NCBI GenBank assembly: GCA_031296165.1
Contig: JARLGF010000131.1
Location: forward strand, 1 to 36,071
Direction of reading: 5' to 3'
From: Occallatibacter sp.
GTDB lineage: Bacteria; Acidobacteriota; Terriglobia; Terriglobales; Acidobacteriaceae
Length of the DNA: 36,071 nucleotides
Both the position numbers and the translations under genes were made by a program. The notes below the pieces were generated by a model. It ran no database searches. It had not been told where the DNA came from and was given only the letters and a program-made list of their open reading frames with translations. Positions 8,197 to 16,177 of the stretch are shown in pieces. Every line of letters starts with the position of its first letter. The first letter of the stretch is position 1.

Positions 8197-9481
8197 AGTG
8201 AATCATGTTGATGGTTTCCTGCGTAATGGTATCGAATGTTGTAATTGCTTTGGAGTTGGCCTCGAAACCGCGCTGCGCAATGATCAGGTCAGAGAACGCT
8301 GCGGAGATATTGACGTTGGACTCTTCCAGTGCTGAATCCTTGATAGTGCCCAAACCGCCTGATCCTGCCGTGCCAACCGTTGCTGAGCCGCTAGCCAGCG
8401 TGGTTGTATAATCGCCGTTGCCCTGCAGCGACAATCCCTGCTGGTTGGTCACGCTCGCCACTGCCAGTTGCCCGACGGCCTCCGATACTCCACTCGAGTA
8501 GGTTGCCGATACCGTGCCGTCGGAGTCAATACTGAAGCCCGTGCACACACCGGCTGCATGACCGTTCGGAGACGAGGCGGATTCTTTGGAGGCCGTCGCT
8601 TCCTGGCTGATGGTAGGCGTCCCGCTGGAACCAAGCAGGTTCCAGCTAATACTCAGGTCGCTCGCCCCATCGGACAATCCGGTATAGCTGAGTGGAATAG
8701 AGGAGATGTCGCCTGACGCCGTTCCCACCGTGGTCGCGGCTACTGCTGTTGGGGTTGTCTGGGCCACCTGGGACAGGTTGCCGTTGGAGTCGAAGGTCAG
8801 TGTACCGGTGACCGCCGTGGAAGTCCCCGAGGTAAAGTCCGCTGCCGGCAGTGCGGCCGAGTAGCTCCAGGTATTGGTTCCCGTCTGCGTATACGTGATG
8901 GTGGCTGTATGGGCTGTGCCCAACGAGTCATAGAGTGTCACCGTACCCGGAAGAGAATCGCCGGTAGCTGAATCCAGATTTGCCGTCATGGTAAAACTGG
9001 TGGTCGCCTCTGCTTTTTGCTCTGCCCCAGTCACTGGTATCGAGATCGCAGTGATCGAAGCATTCGTATTGACTACGCCATCGACGGCGGGATAACCCAT
9101 CACCTTCAGTCCACCGGCTGTCACCAGGTTGCCGCTCGAGTCCTGCGTGAAACTCCCGTCACGGGTTAAAAGATTGCTACTGCCGTCGCTCACCACAAAA
9201 AAACCGCTGCCATCCAGAGCCACGTCAGAAGTGGTCGTGCCGTCGGTGTTGTACCCGCCCTGCGTGAAGTTGGTAGAGTTTGATGCCACCTGCACGCCCT
9301 CGCCCTGCTGAATTTGGTTACCAGCTCCATTGCTCCCAATCTGCTGGTAAAACATGTCTGAGAAGTTGGTCGTCTGGGATTTGAACGCGGTGGTGTTCAT
9401 GTTAGACAGATCGTTTGCAATGGTGTTCAGCGCCGTTGAATCGGCATTGAGGCCGGAAAGCGGTATGTAGAAACTTGCCAT
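8195..9481 (-). CDS. flgE: Flagellar hook protein FlgE
   Basis: FlgE polymerises on the rod to form the flexible hook. The 428-residue protein has the conserved N-terminal helix and motif (LSGLNADSTALNTIANDLSN, 8-27), the GEGVQVA segment, the body domains with DLDGSGFF-like text (VALDGSGFFVV), and the C-terminal ESNVNIS...LIIAQRGFEANSKAI...T assembly helix. It is Ser/Thr/Gly-rich like other hook subunits and has no signal peptide, as expected for type III export. The start has AGAGGAG about seven bases upstream. It is the last gene of the operon, 108 bases after flgD, and ends at a shared hairpin terminator. Confidence 0.95.
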   Translation of the reverse strand: MASFYIPLSGLNADSTALNTIANDLSNMNTTAFKSQTTNFSDMFYQQIGSNGAGNQIQQGEGVQVASNSTNFTQGGYNTDGTTTSDVALDGSGFFVVSDGSSNLLTRDGSFTQDSSGNLVTAGGLKVMGYPAVDGVVNTNASITAISIPVTGAEQKAEATTSFTMTANLDSATGDSLPGTVTLYDSLGTAHTATITYTQTGTNTWSYSAALPAADFTSGTSTAVTGTLTFDSNGNLSQVAQTTPTAVAATTVGTASGDISSIPLSYTGLSDGASDLSISWNLLGSSGTPTISQEATASKESASSPNGHAAGVCTGFSIDSDGTVSATYSSGVSEAVGQLAVASVTNQQGLSLQGNGDYTTTLASGSATVGTAGSGGLGTIKDSALEESNVNISAAFSDLIIAQRGFEANSKAITTFDTITQETINMIH

Positions 9482-9589
9482 TATGGGTCTCCTCTTAGTC
9501 CTGGTTGCAGTTTGCGCAGGCCTGAGTGGCCAGCTGGTAAAAGAGCGGCATTACGCTCTGGGTAGCCTGTTTGCGGTCGTCTGTGTGCG

Positions 9590-10111
9590 CTATTGCCCAT
9601 CAAGCGCACGACCAACGCGCTGCGCTGATGGATTAGTAGCGGGAACGCTCAGATTGCCCGAAACCGATTTGAGCGCGGATGTGTGACCTGATGTAGTCGT
9701 AACCCCAGACGCGGCTGACTGCGCCGTTGCACCGCTGTTGGAGGTCAGATTTGATGCCGACGCCGTTGTCTGGCTGGAACCTGAGCTGCCTTTTCCCCCG
9801 GTCGTCGTCGTAGTGCTGTCCGCTGTCAGGGTCTGGTTGATATCGATCAGTTGCTCCAGGCTGTTTACCGCCACCAGTTGGTTGATGTACTCGTTAGGGT
9901 CTGTCGTCGCGGTTGGATCCTGGTTCTTCATCTCGGTTACCAGCAACGTAAGAAAGTCATTCGCCGTGATCGTGGACGAATCGCTGCTCGTACTGCTGCT
10001 GTCGCTATTGCCGGTTACGTTTGCCGAACTGGTCATGGGTGTAGCACCCGAACCTGTCAGCGCCTGCCCCGCCGTCAAGGAATGATTCACGATTCCTGAT
10101 GCTGCCGCCAT
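9590..10111 (-). CDS. flgD: Hook-capping protein FlgD, minimal form
   Basis: FlgD caps the growing hook so that FlgE subunits can be added. The diagnostic FlgD core is at residues 51-95 (NDFLTLLVTEMKNQDP, then YINQLVAVNSLEQLIDINQTL). The rest is odd: before it is a Ser/Thr-rich export region, and after residue 96 there are only about 78 low-complexity Ser/Thr/Gly/Ala residues. I see no tudor-like or FnIII-like domains, which normally follow. At 173 residues it is shorter than E. coli FlgD (231). The frame is open to the stop with no sign of a recent frameshift in the tail. GAGGGAG precedes the ATG. It sits between fliK and flgE, the usual order. Confidence 0.88.
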   Translation of the reverse strand: MAAASGIVNHSLTAGQALTGSGATPMTSSANVTGNSDSSSTSSDSSTITANDFLTLLVTEMKNQDPTATTDPNEYINQLVAVNSLEQLIDINQTLTADSTTTTTGGKGSSGSSQTTASASNLTSNSGATAQSAASGVTTTSGHTSALKSVSGNLSVPATNPSAQRVGRALDGQ

Positions 10112-10285
10112 GCTCCCTCTTCTTTCTTTGCCTGATCTTTGTTCCGTTCTTTACCCGTTGTTCGTGTTGTCCCGCTTGTTCCTTTTCCGCATTCTTACTC
10201 CGCATTCCCGCCCGGTATTCTCTGCCCGGATTTCTGCTCCCGGATTGTGATTGCCCAGCGACAAACCGGTCCGCCCCTCTACAGC

Positions 10286-12220
10286 TCAGGCCATCACCGA
10301 AACGTACCTGCCCCCAAGACCTGAAGTCCGGTCGCTTGCTTCCGCTCTGCCTGTGTCCGTCGAAATTTCCGAGGAGGCAACTGCCGCCATGGACGGCGGA
10401 CTCGACAGGGTATTCGTTTGCGATTCGGAATTGGCGCCCTGCCCGTTATTCTGCCCTGCCTGTTGCTGTGTTCCCTGCCCAAATCCCGAGTCGGAGCCAC
10501 GACCGGCGGATGCGTCCACGGTCAATGTCGCAACCGGCGTGTGTTGTTCGTCCAGATAGTTGTTCAAACCCGCCAGATGGCCGCCCAACGTCTGGGCCGC
10601 ATCTGCAGACCCAGGCACCAGGGCGGCATGGACACCGCCTCCGCCCAGTTCTGCCCGTACCCCGACCCATCCCAGGGACGGATCCTGATATCCCGCCTCG
10701 GCCCGCTGGGCTCCGGCATGAATCCAGGTCGTCGTCCCCGTCGTCGTCCCCGCATCGAGTGCGGCAAAGGTTTCATGCGTCGTCGATGCAGCCGCGGCGT
10801 TTGTCGTGCCCCCGGCAATCCCATTCACCGAATTGGTTGTCCCATGTGTACCGGCTGAATCACGCACCAGGGAAGCCGCATCCAGGGTTGTGCCAGCAGA
10901 TTGCGTCGCAACCGGGTAGCCCCCATTCTGAAGTGCGTTGACTGAGTTCGATCCATGCCCCACCCTAGTTGCGGTCTGTACTGAGGACTTCACTTCTTTG
11001 GCCGAGCTGGATTTTCCTCCAGAGGAGAGTGCGCTTACAGATTGGATGGACTCCGCGGATATGGCAGTATCGTCCACTGCAGCCACTCGCTCCGCTCCAT
11101 CCGAGGCAATCGGAGCAGCAATGGCTGCGGTTGCCTGGGTTTCGCTCTGTGTCTGGATTGAAGTCGAGCTTTGTATCAGCGTGGAATGCGGATCTTCGGT
11201 GCGGGCGCGCGTCTGCCCAGGCAATGCATTCAGTTCTCCGGTTGCCAGGGATTTCGTTTCGCCGGACGTTGATATATCGGTCCCACCCAAGTTGTTGACT
11301 TGGGCGCTTGCAGGTGTGACAGCCAGAGAGCCACTTGCAGTTGCCGTCGTCGTCTTCTCTGAAAGCGCAGTCGTCCCTATTGTGTTTGAAGTGCTTTTCC
11401 CTGCACTCTTCGTGCCTACGGAAGAAGTACCGGACCTGTCAGATGCCGGCGCATTCCAGCCAGTAAGATTCCTTATGGAATCGCTTGCCAATTCGGTAGA
11501 GCCACCGGTCGGCGAGGATTGTTGCGCGCCAGTGGCGTTAGCTGGAGAAATTGCGTTCACCGCCACCGGCACACTCGCAGCCACAGAAGCAATGATTGTT
11601 GCCGTTGTGTCGGACGATACTACCTGCTTGGAATCCTTGCTGGAGTTTGCATGGCGCGCACTCGTGCTCTTATCCGTGCTCTTGACCGTGTTCCCGCTCC
11701 CGGCAGATTCTACCGGACTGGTTCCCTTAGGAATAATCGCCTCTTCTCCGCTGGCCTTGGTCTGACGTGCGACTGCCGCCGCGGCTGTTTGCCCTGAAGA
11801 AATTCCAGTCTGAGTACCATCTGTAGACAATTCCGTTATTCCGGTCTCCGCATTAGAGCCTTGTTGTGTGCTTTCCTGCCTCAGGAACAGAACTTTGCTA
11901 CTCAACTGAGACGATGCAGCTAAAGATGTTTCACTGGCAGCTTCGGCGGAACCAGATGCGGAGGAGGCAAGTGTTGTTTCATCGGTCCCGGAGTCTTCCC
12001 CGGTTGTACCTTTCAGGTCTGCGCCGAGAGAAGCCAGTACCGCCTGCCAACTCGATCGGAAACTTGGTGTGGTCACCGCTGGAGAAGACGAAGAACACGT
12101 GGCAGCCGTACTCGCCAACCCAGTACTCGCCAGCTTGCTCTGCCCCTTTGCCTGAACCAAACTCTGCCCCGGCCCGGTATGGCTTCCTGCCCCGATCTCG
12201 ACTGCTGCGGCAACGGTCAT
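10286..12220 (-). CDS. fliK: Flagellar hook-length control protein FliK
   Basis: FliK is the exported ruler that stops hook growth and switches export specificity through FlhB. The 644-residue protein is mostly Ser/Thr/Ala/Gly-rich and low in complexity, as is common for FliK ruler regions. A conserved C-terminal hook domain is recognisable at about 513-572 (SLGWVGVRAELGGGGVHAAL, then LGGHLAGLNNYL, then VATLTVDA). A Gln/Ser-rich tail follows. Position between fliJ and flgD supports the call. The ATG at 12220 has no obvious Shine-Dalgarno, and a sigma-54-like element overlaps its upstream bases, so the start is less certain than for its neighbours. Confidence 0.85.
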   Translation of the reverse strand: MTVAAAVEIGAGSHTGPGQSLVQAKGQSKLASTGLASTAATCSSSSPAVTTPSFRSSWQAVLASLGADLKGTTGEDSGTDETTLASSASGSAEAASETSLAASSQLSSKVLFLRQESTQQGSNAETGITELSTDGTQTGISSGQTAAAAVARQTKASGEEAIIPKGTSPVESAGSGNTVKSTDKSTSARHANSSKDSKQVVSSDTTATIIASVAASVPVAVNAISPANATGAQQSSPTGGSTELASDSIRNLTGWNAPASDRSGTSSVGTKSAGKSTSNTIGTTALSEKTTTATASGSLAVTPASAQVNNLGGTDISTSGETKSLATGELNALPGQTRARTEDPHSTLIQSSTSIQTQSETQATAAIAAPIASDGAERVAAVDDTAISAESIQSVSALSSGGKSSSAKEVKSSVQTATRVGHGSNSVNALQNGGYPVATQSAGTTLDAASLVRDSAGTHGTTNSVNGIAGGTTNAAAASTTHETFAALDAGTTTGTTTWIHAGAQRAEAGYQDPSLGWVGVRAELGGGGVHAALVPGSADAAQTLGGHLAGLNNYLDEQHTPVATLTVDASAGRGSDSGFGQGTQQQAGQNNGQGANSESQTNTLSSPPSMAAVASSEISTDTGRAEASDRTSGLGGRYVSVMA

Positions 12221-12232
12221 GCTGTGAAGCAG

Positions 12233-12248
12233 TGCAGATGCCGTGCCA
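12233..12248 (-). promoter_or_regulatory. Candidate sigma-54 promoter before fliK
   Basis: On the - strand, TGGCACGGCATCTGCA matches the sigma-54 consensus TGGCACG-N4-TTGCW with one mismatch in the -12 box (CTGC), keeping the key GG and GC ten bases apart. A transcript would begin near 12222, almost at the fliK ATG, making a leaderless message. It may be fortuitous, but a sigma-54 activator is encoded in the same operon. Confidence 0.35.
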
Positions 12249-12338
12249 AATGGAGGTGCAGCATTGTTAAAGCATTGTCACAAATGGAACCGTTCATCCC
12301 GATTCAGGAACACGGAACACATGTAGCGTAAGTTTCTC

Positions 12339-12866
12339 TCAAGTTTTATCTGCTACCGCACCGTCTTCCTGCATAACCGCATCTAGGGTAGCGGTCCGGC
12401 CAGCGACTGAAACGGCTTTCTCCCCATTAGACTGTTTCCGGTGCAACCGGTTGCCGTACCAGTCGTCGAGCCCCTGCTGACTGCGACGCTCCACCTCGAT
12501 CGCGTCCCTCACCTCGGTCTCCTGGATCAGAGTTTCTGCCTGGCGCCGTTCGACTCTCTTGAGGAGAAACTCATGTTGCAGTGCAGCCACGTTGTTCTCT
12601 GCCTCCGCAATCCTCGGAACCAGCACCGCAGCCAGCCTTCCAGCTGCCCGCGTTTCCTCCAGGCCTGCCAGCCGGTCCGGCAGCTCTCCACTGTGCGCAC
12701 TGGCCGCGACCAGCCGGCGGCCGCGGCGCTCCCGCTCGGACGTCGCTGCTAGCGTGTACTCCAGCCGATTGCGCTCGCCCACCGCGGAATCCAGCGCCAA
12801 CCGGCACTGTTCTTCTTCAAGATCCCGGATGCGCAGCAGGCGGCGCAGCGCGCGCGACACGGCCAT
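12339..12866 (-). CDS. fliJ: Flagellar export chaperone FliJ
   Basis: FliJ is a small coiled-coil protein that binds the FliI ATPase ring and the FlhA export gate. The 175-residue product is mostly helical, rich in Arg, Glu, Ala and Leu, with long heptad-like stretches (about residues 8-140) and an opening RALRRLLRIRDLEEEQ, which is typical of FliJ. A GTG at 12908 lies upstream, but ATG 12866 has GGAGG about seven bases before it and begins two bases after the fliI stop. Sequence conservation in FliJ is low, so the call also rests on its position between fliI and fliK. Confidence 0.85.
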   Translation of the reverse strand: MAVSRALRRLLRIRDLEEEQCRLALDSAVGERNRLEYTLAATSERERRGRRLVAASAHSGELPDRLAGLEETRAAGRLAAVLVPRIAEAENNVAALQHEFLLKRVERRQAETLIQETEVRDAIEVERRSQQGLDDWYGNRLHRKQSNGEKAVSVAGRTATLDAVMQEDGAVADKT

Positions 12867-12868
12867 GC

Positions 12869-14194
12869 TTACACCTCCGCGGCCAGTGCACCAAGACTGC
12901 GCACACACTCGGCATAACGAACCTGCTCAAGCGAATCCTGGGTCATGAAAGCACGCATTGCGTCCCGAGCACGCAGGGCGCGGTCCAGATCGAGATCCGA
13001 CCCGGGTTTATACGCGCCAATCCGCACCAGATCCTCGGAACGGGCATAAACGGACATCAGCCGGCGCAGCAATGCTGCCTGTTCCCGGTGTGTGGGCTCT
13101 GTCACCGCTGGCATCAGCCGGCTGATCGAGTCCAGAACCTCGATTGGCGGATACCATCCCTCGGCGGCCAAGTTGCGGGAAAGCACGATGTGGCCGTCCA
13201 GCAGAGACCGCACCGCGTCCACCAGAGGGTCCTGCTGATCGTCGCCTTCCATCAGAACGGTGTAAAAAGCCGTGATTGACCCCACTCGGAACTGTCCGGT
13301 GCGTTCCACTAGCCGGGCAAGCCGTGTAAAAACCGAGGGCGTATACCCCTTTGCCGTGGGCGGTTCTCCAGCGGCCAGACCTATCTCGCGGGCAGCCATC
13401 GCAAAGCGGGTCAGCGAATCGAGCACCAGCAGCACATGTTTGCCCTGGGCAGCAAAGAACTCGGCCACCGTGGTGGCGGCCATCGCTGCTCTCATGCGCA
13501 GCAGCGGCGACTGGTCGGAGGTTGAAACTACCACGACCGAGCGGGCCCGGCCTTCCTCACCGAGAGCATCGTCCAGAAACTCGACCACCTCGCGGCCTCG
13601 TTCGCCCACCAGCCCCACAACCGTCACGTCTGCCTCGGTGTTGCGGGTCATCATGCCGATCAGCGTGCTCTTGCCCACACCCGATCCGCCGAAAATGCCC
13701 ACCCGCTGGCCCCGGCCCACGGTAAGCAAGGCGTCCAGCACGCGGATGCCGGTACCCAGAGGCGTGCGAATTGGTACACGGTCGAGCGGCGAACGAACCA
13801 CACCGTCTAATGGGAGCGCCAGGGAGACGGAAGGCGTCCGCCCTTCATCAATCGGCTTGCCCTGCGCATTCAGTACCCTGCCCATCAGTTCCGGGCCCAC
13901 TTCGATCTCGGGACTCACACCCAGCGCCTCGACCGGATTGCCGAAGCGTATGCCCTCGGTCGTGTCCACCGGCATCGACAGCACATTCGAACCGCGAAAT
14001 CCAATCACTTCGGCCAGATGCGGGTGCCCGAACTGGTCCAGAATCTCGCAGCACTCGCCCACCGAGGCCAGCGGTCCCGCCGACTCGATGGTCTGACCCA
14101 CCGACTCGAGGACCTTCCCGCGCCAGCGCCAGGGCTGGCCGCGATCCACGCGTCCGAAGTAACGGGCCAGAAGCGGTGTAGGGCAGGGCGTCAT
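12869..14194 (-). CDS. fliI: Flagellum-specific export ATPase FliI
   Basis: FliI is the hexameric F1-beta-like ATPase that energises early steps of flagellar type III export in the cytoplasm. The 441-residue protein has Walker A GGSGVGKS (169-176), the ERGREV motif (198-203), Walker B VLLVLDS (254-260) and the YPPIEVLDSISRLMP signature near 340-355. Length is normal. The ATG overlaps the fliH stop as ATGA (14191-14194), and fliJ begins two bases after its stop, so these genes are tightly coupled. The virulence homologue SctN is excluded by context. Confidence 0.97.
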   Translation of the reverse strand: MTPCPTPLLARYFGRVDRGQPWRWRGKVLESVGQTIESAGPLASVGECCEILDQFGHPHLAEVIGFRGSNVLSMPVDTTEGIRFGNPVEALGVSPEIEVGPELMGRVLNAQGKPIDEGRTPSVSLALPLDGVVRSPLDRVPIRTPLGTGIRVLDALLTVGRGQRVGIFGGSGVGKSTLIGMMTRNTEADVTVVGLVGERGREVVEFLDDALGEEGRARSVVVVSTSDQSPLLRMRAAMAATTVAEFFAAQGKHVLLVLDSLTRFAMAAREIGLAAGEPPTAKGYTPSVFTRLARLVERTGQFRVGSITAFYTVLMEGDDQQDPLVDAVRSLLDGHIVLSRNLAAEGWYPPIEVLDSISRLMPAVTEPTHREQAALLRRLMSVYARSEDLVRIGAYKPGSDLDLDRALRARDAMRAFMTQDSLEQVRYAECVRSLGALAAEV

Positions 14195-14943
14195 GAACCG
14201 GCCTCCACACCCGCGCCTGGCATTTTATCCGGTGTGCCGGCTGGCGCGGCCCGGTGACCGCCGGCACGGTCAAAAAATCCCCTTTCAATCTCGCCCAGTT
14301 GGGCGCGAATCCCCAAGTCCACCGAACCCAGCGCGGTCTCGATCACGCAGTCGCCCAGCCGCATCCCTTCTCCGGCAGCCAGTGCAGGCTTCAGAGCAAG
14401 ATTGGGCAACAGGGCAACGGCTTCGGTCCACAAATCCAGATCCGCAGCAGGTACACGCAGCCGCACCTCGGTCGACCCGGACAGTTGACCAAGTGCCACA
14501 CGAACTGCCCCTGTCAGCAACAGCGGGTCCATTTGCGCCTCGCGGCGCAGAATGCGGGCAGCTACGGCCAGCGCCAACTCGACCACCTCATGCTCCACTG
14601 CTTGCAGATACCGATCACGCTCCTCGGCAAAGCTCTCAATCAGCGCGGCCGCCTGCTGCACACGCCGCTGTTCGGCACCCACCTGGGCAGCGGCCTGCGT
14701 CTCACGCTCCACCTGGCGGCCCTCCTGCCGTCCGCGCTCACGACCAGCTTCGAAGGACCGGCGCGTCTCCTCGGCCAGCCGCTGTTGCTGCTCGGCACTC
14801 ACACTCGCTTCTCTGGCTTCCTTGGCGTGTGCGTGCGCTGGCTCTTCGCGCGTACTGGTTTGCGCCTCGTCTGCCCAGCCATTCCATTCCGGCAACGCGG
14901 GAGCATTGGGATCAGCCGGATACTCAAACACCTCGATGCTCAC
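14191..14943 (-). CDS. fliH: Flagellar export ATPase regulator FliH
   Basis: FliH forms the stator-like dimer that holds and regulates FliI at the export gate. The N-terminal 60 residues are acidic and Pro-rich. Next comes a Glu/Gln/Arg-rich helix with the GxxxG-type run RSFEAGRERGRQEGRQ, then the conserved C-terminal domain with LALAVAARILRREAQMDP and a late LGDCVIETALGSVDLGIRAQL, as in FliH/HrpE. A TTG at 14982 is upstream, but GTG 14943 has GGAGGGG four bases away, giving 250 residues. The stop overlaps fliI by ATGA. The space to fliG (14944-15101) holds no visible gene. Confidence 0.9.
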   Translation of the reverse strand: MSIEVFEYPADPNAPALPEWNGWADEAQTSTREEPAHAHAKEAREASVSAEQQQRLAEETRRSFEAGRERGRQEGRQVERETQAAAQVGAEQRRVQQAAALIESFAEERDRYLQAVEHEVVELALAVAARILRREAQMDPLLLTGAVRVALGQLSGSTEVRLRVPAADLDLWTEAVALLPNLALKPALAAGEGMRLGDCVIETALGSVDLGIRAQLGEIERGFFDRAGGHRAAPAGTPDKMPGAGVEAGS

Positions 14944-15101
14944 GGCCCCTCCGTTCTCTGTTGTCCATCCTGTCGGCTGCAAGTCTTTCCTCTTCCACGC
15001 ATGAACTGTCAGTAGCCAGTTATCAGTTACCGGTCATCCGTTGTCGGCGATCGGTTTCCAGCGATGAGTCAAGCTGCTCAAAACGAAGGACGGAACACTG
15101 T

Positions 15102-16154
15102 TCAAGCCAGCATTTCGTCGCCGGTCTCCAGTTTGAGAACCACCTTGCCCTCTGCCTCCAGACGCCTGGCCAGGTTGAGAATCTCCTGCTGGGCCTGCGC
15201 CACTTCGCGCGAGCGCACCGGACCCAGAACCTCCATATCTTCTTTCAGCATGTCCACGGCCCGCGTGCTCATCGACTTGAAGATCTGGGCGCGTAGTTCG
15301 TCGTTGGTGCCGCGCAGAGCCAGCGCCAACTGCCGCTTGTCTACACCGGAGACGATCTCGCGGATGGTGGCCGGCGGCACCGTAACCAGATCGTCGAAGG
15401 TAAACATCAGGTTGCGAATGCTCAACGCAAGCTCCGGCTGGCCGTCTTCAATGGTTTCCAGAATCTTTTTCGACTCCTCGGCGTTGAGCCTGTTCAGCAG
15501 ATCGGCCACCGCCTTGAAACCGGAATAGCTCTTGCGCGCCGTGTCTCCCACACTCTCCAGGCGGCGGTGCAAAATATGAGCAACCTTCTGCGCCATCTCC
15601 GGGGAAAATTGCCGCATCTCGGCCAGCCGCTGGATCGAAACCACCTTGTGGTCTTCACTCAGGTTGTCCAGCACCAGAGCGGCGCGCCGCGGGTCCAGAT
15701 GCGCCAGCACCAGAGCGATGGTTTGCGGATGCTCGGAGTCGAGCAGCTTGCCCAGTTGCTGGGGATCGGTACGCTGCAGCTTCGCCAGGTTGCCCTGCGC
15801 GGCTTCCTGGGAGCGGCGCACCAGCGCCAGCAGGTCGTCGGCGCGCTCTTTGCCGAAGGTTTCGATCAGCAGGCGGCTGGCGTAATCGAGGCCGCCGTGG
15901 ACCATGAAATTCTGGGTTTCCAAAAGCTCCCAGAACTCCTCCATGATCCCCGCTGAGATCTCTGGCGTGATGCCGCGGAGATCGGCCAGCTCTTCGGTCA
16001 GCAGTTGCACATCCGGTTCCGGAAGAGCGCGCAGAATTTCCTTGGCCAGTTCCTCGCCCACGGCCACCAGCAGGACCGCAGCCTTGCGCACGCCTGACAT
16101 ATTCGCCGACTGGCGGTGCCTCGCTGTCCCGTTCTCGTTTCCCTGTTCGGCCAA
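15102..16154 (-). CDS. fliG: Flagellar motor switch protein FliG
   Basis: FliG joins the MS-ring to the C-ring and carries the torque-generating face that meets MotA. The 350-residue protein has the N-terminal FliF-binding domain (RKAAVLLVAVGEELAKEIL, 23-41), the middle-domain EHPQ motif (141-144) and the C-terminal domain with the charged torque helix (DELRAQIFKSMSTRAVDMLKE, near 295-315) and GPVRSREV. The start appears to be TTG 16154, with AAAGGAC about seven bases upstream. Met19 at 16100 has no Shine-Dalgarno but would also match the family N-terminus. It begins 23 bases after the fliF stop. Confidence 0.96.
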   Translation of the reverse strand: MAEQGNENGTARHRQSANMSGVRKAAVLLVAVGEELAKEILRALPEPDVQLLTEELADLRGITPEISAGIMEEFWELLETQNFMVHGGLDYASRLLIETFGKERADDLLALVRRSQEAAQGNLAKLQRTDPQQLGKLLDSEHPQTIALVLAHLDPRRAALVLDNLSEDHKVVSIQRLAEMRQFSPEMAQKVAHILHRRLESVGDTARKSYSGFKAVADLLNRLNAEESKKILETIEDGQPELALSIRNLMFTFDDLVTVPPATIREIVSGVDKRQLALALRGTNDELRAQIFKSMSTRAVDMLKEDMEVLGPVRSREVAQAQQEILNLARRLEAEGKVVLKLETGDEMLA

Positions 16155-16177
16155 GGTCCAAGTCCTTTCCCTGTGGG

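Noticed and set aside
10938..11765. + strand frame of 275 residues opposite fliK
   Set aside because: Composition mirrors the low-complexity fliK codons, with no start signal or family match.
14193..15296. Long + strand frame (367 residues) antisense to fliH/fliG
   Set aside because: It is Pro/Arg/Ser/His-rich with no recognisable domain, lies opposite well-identified flagellar genes, and has no ribosome site. It is an antiphase shadow of GC-rich coding DNA.
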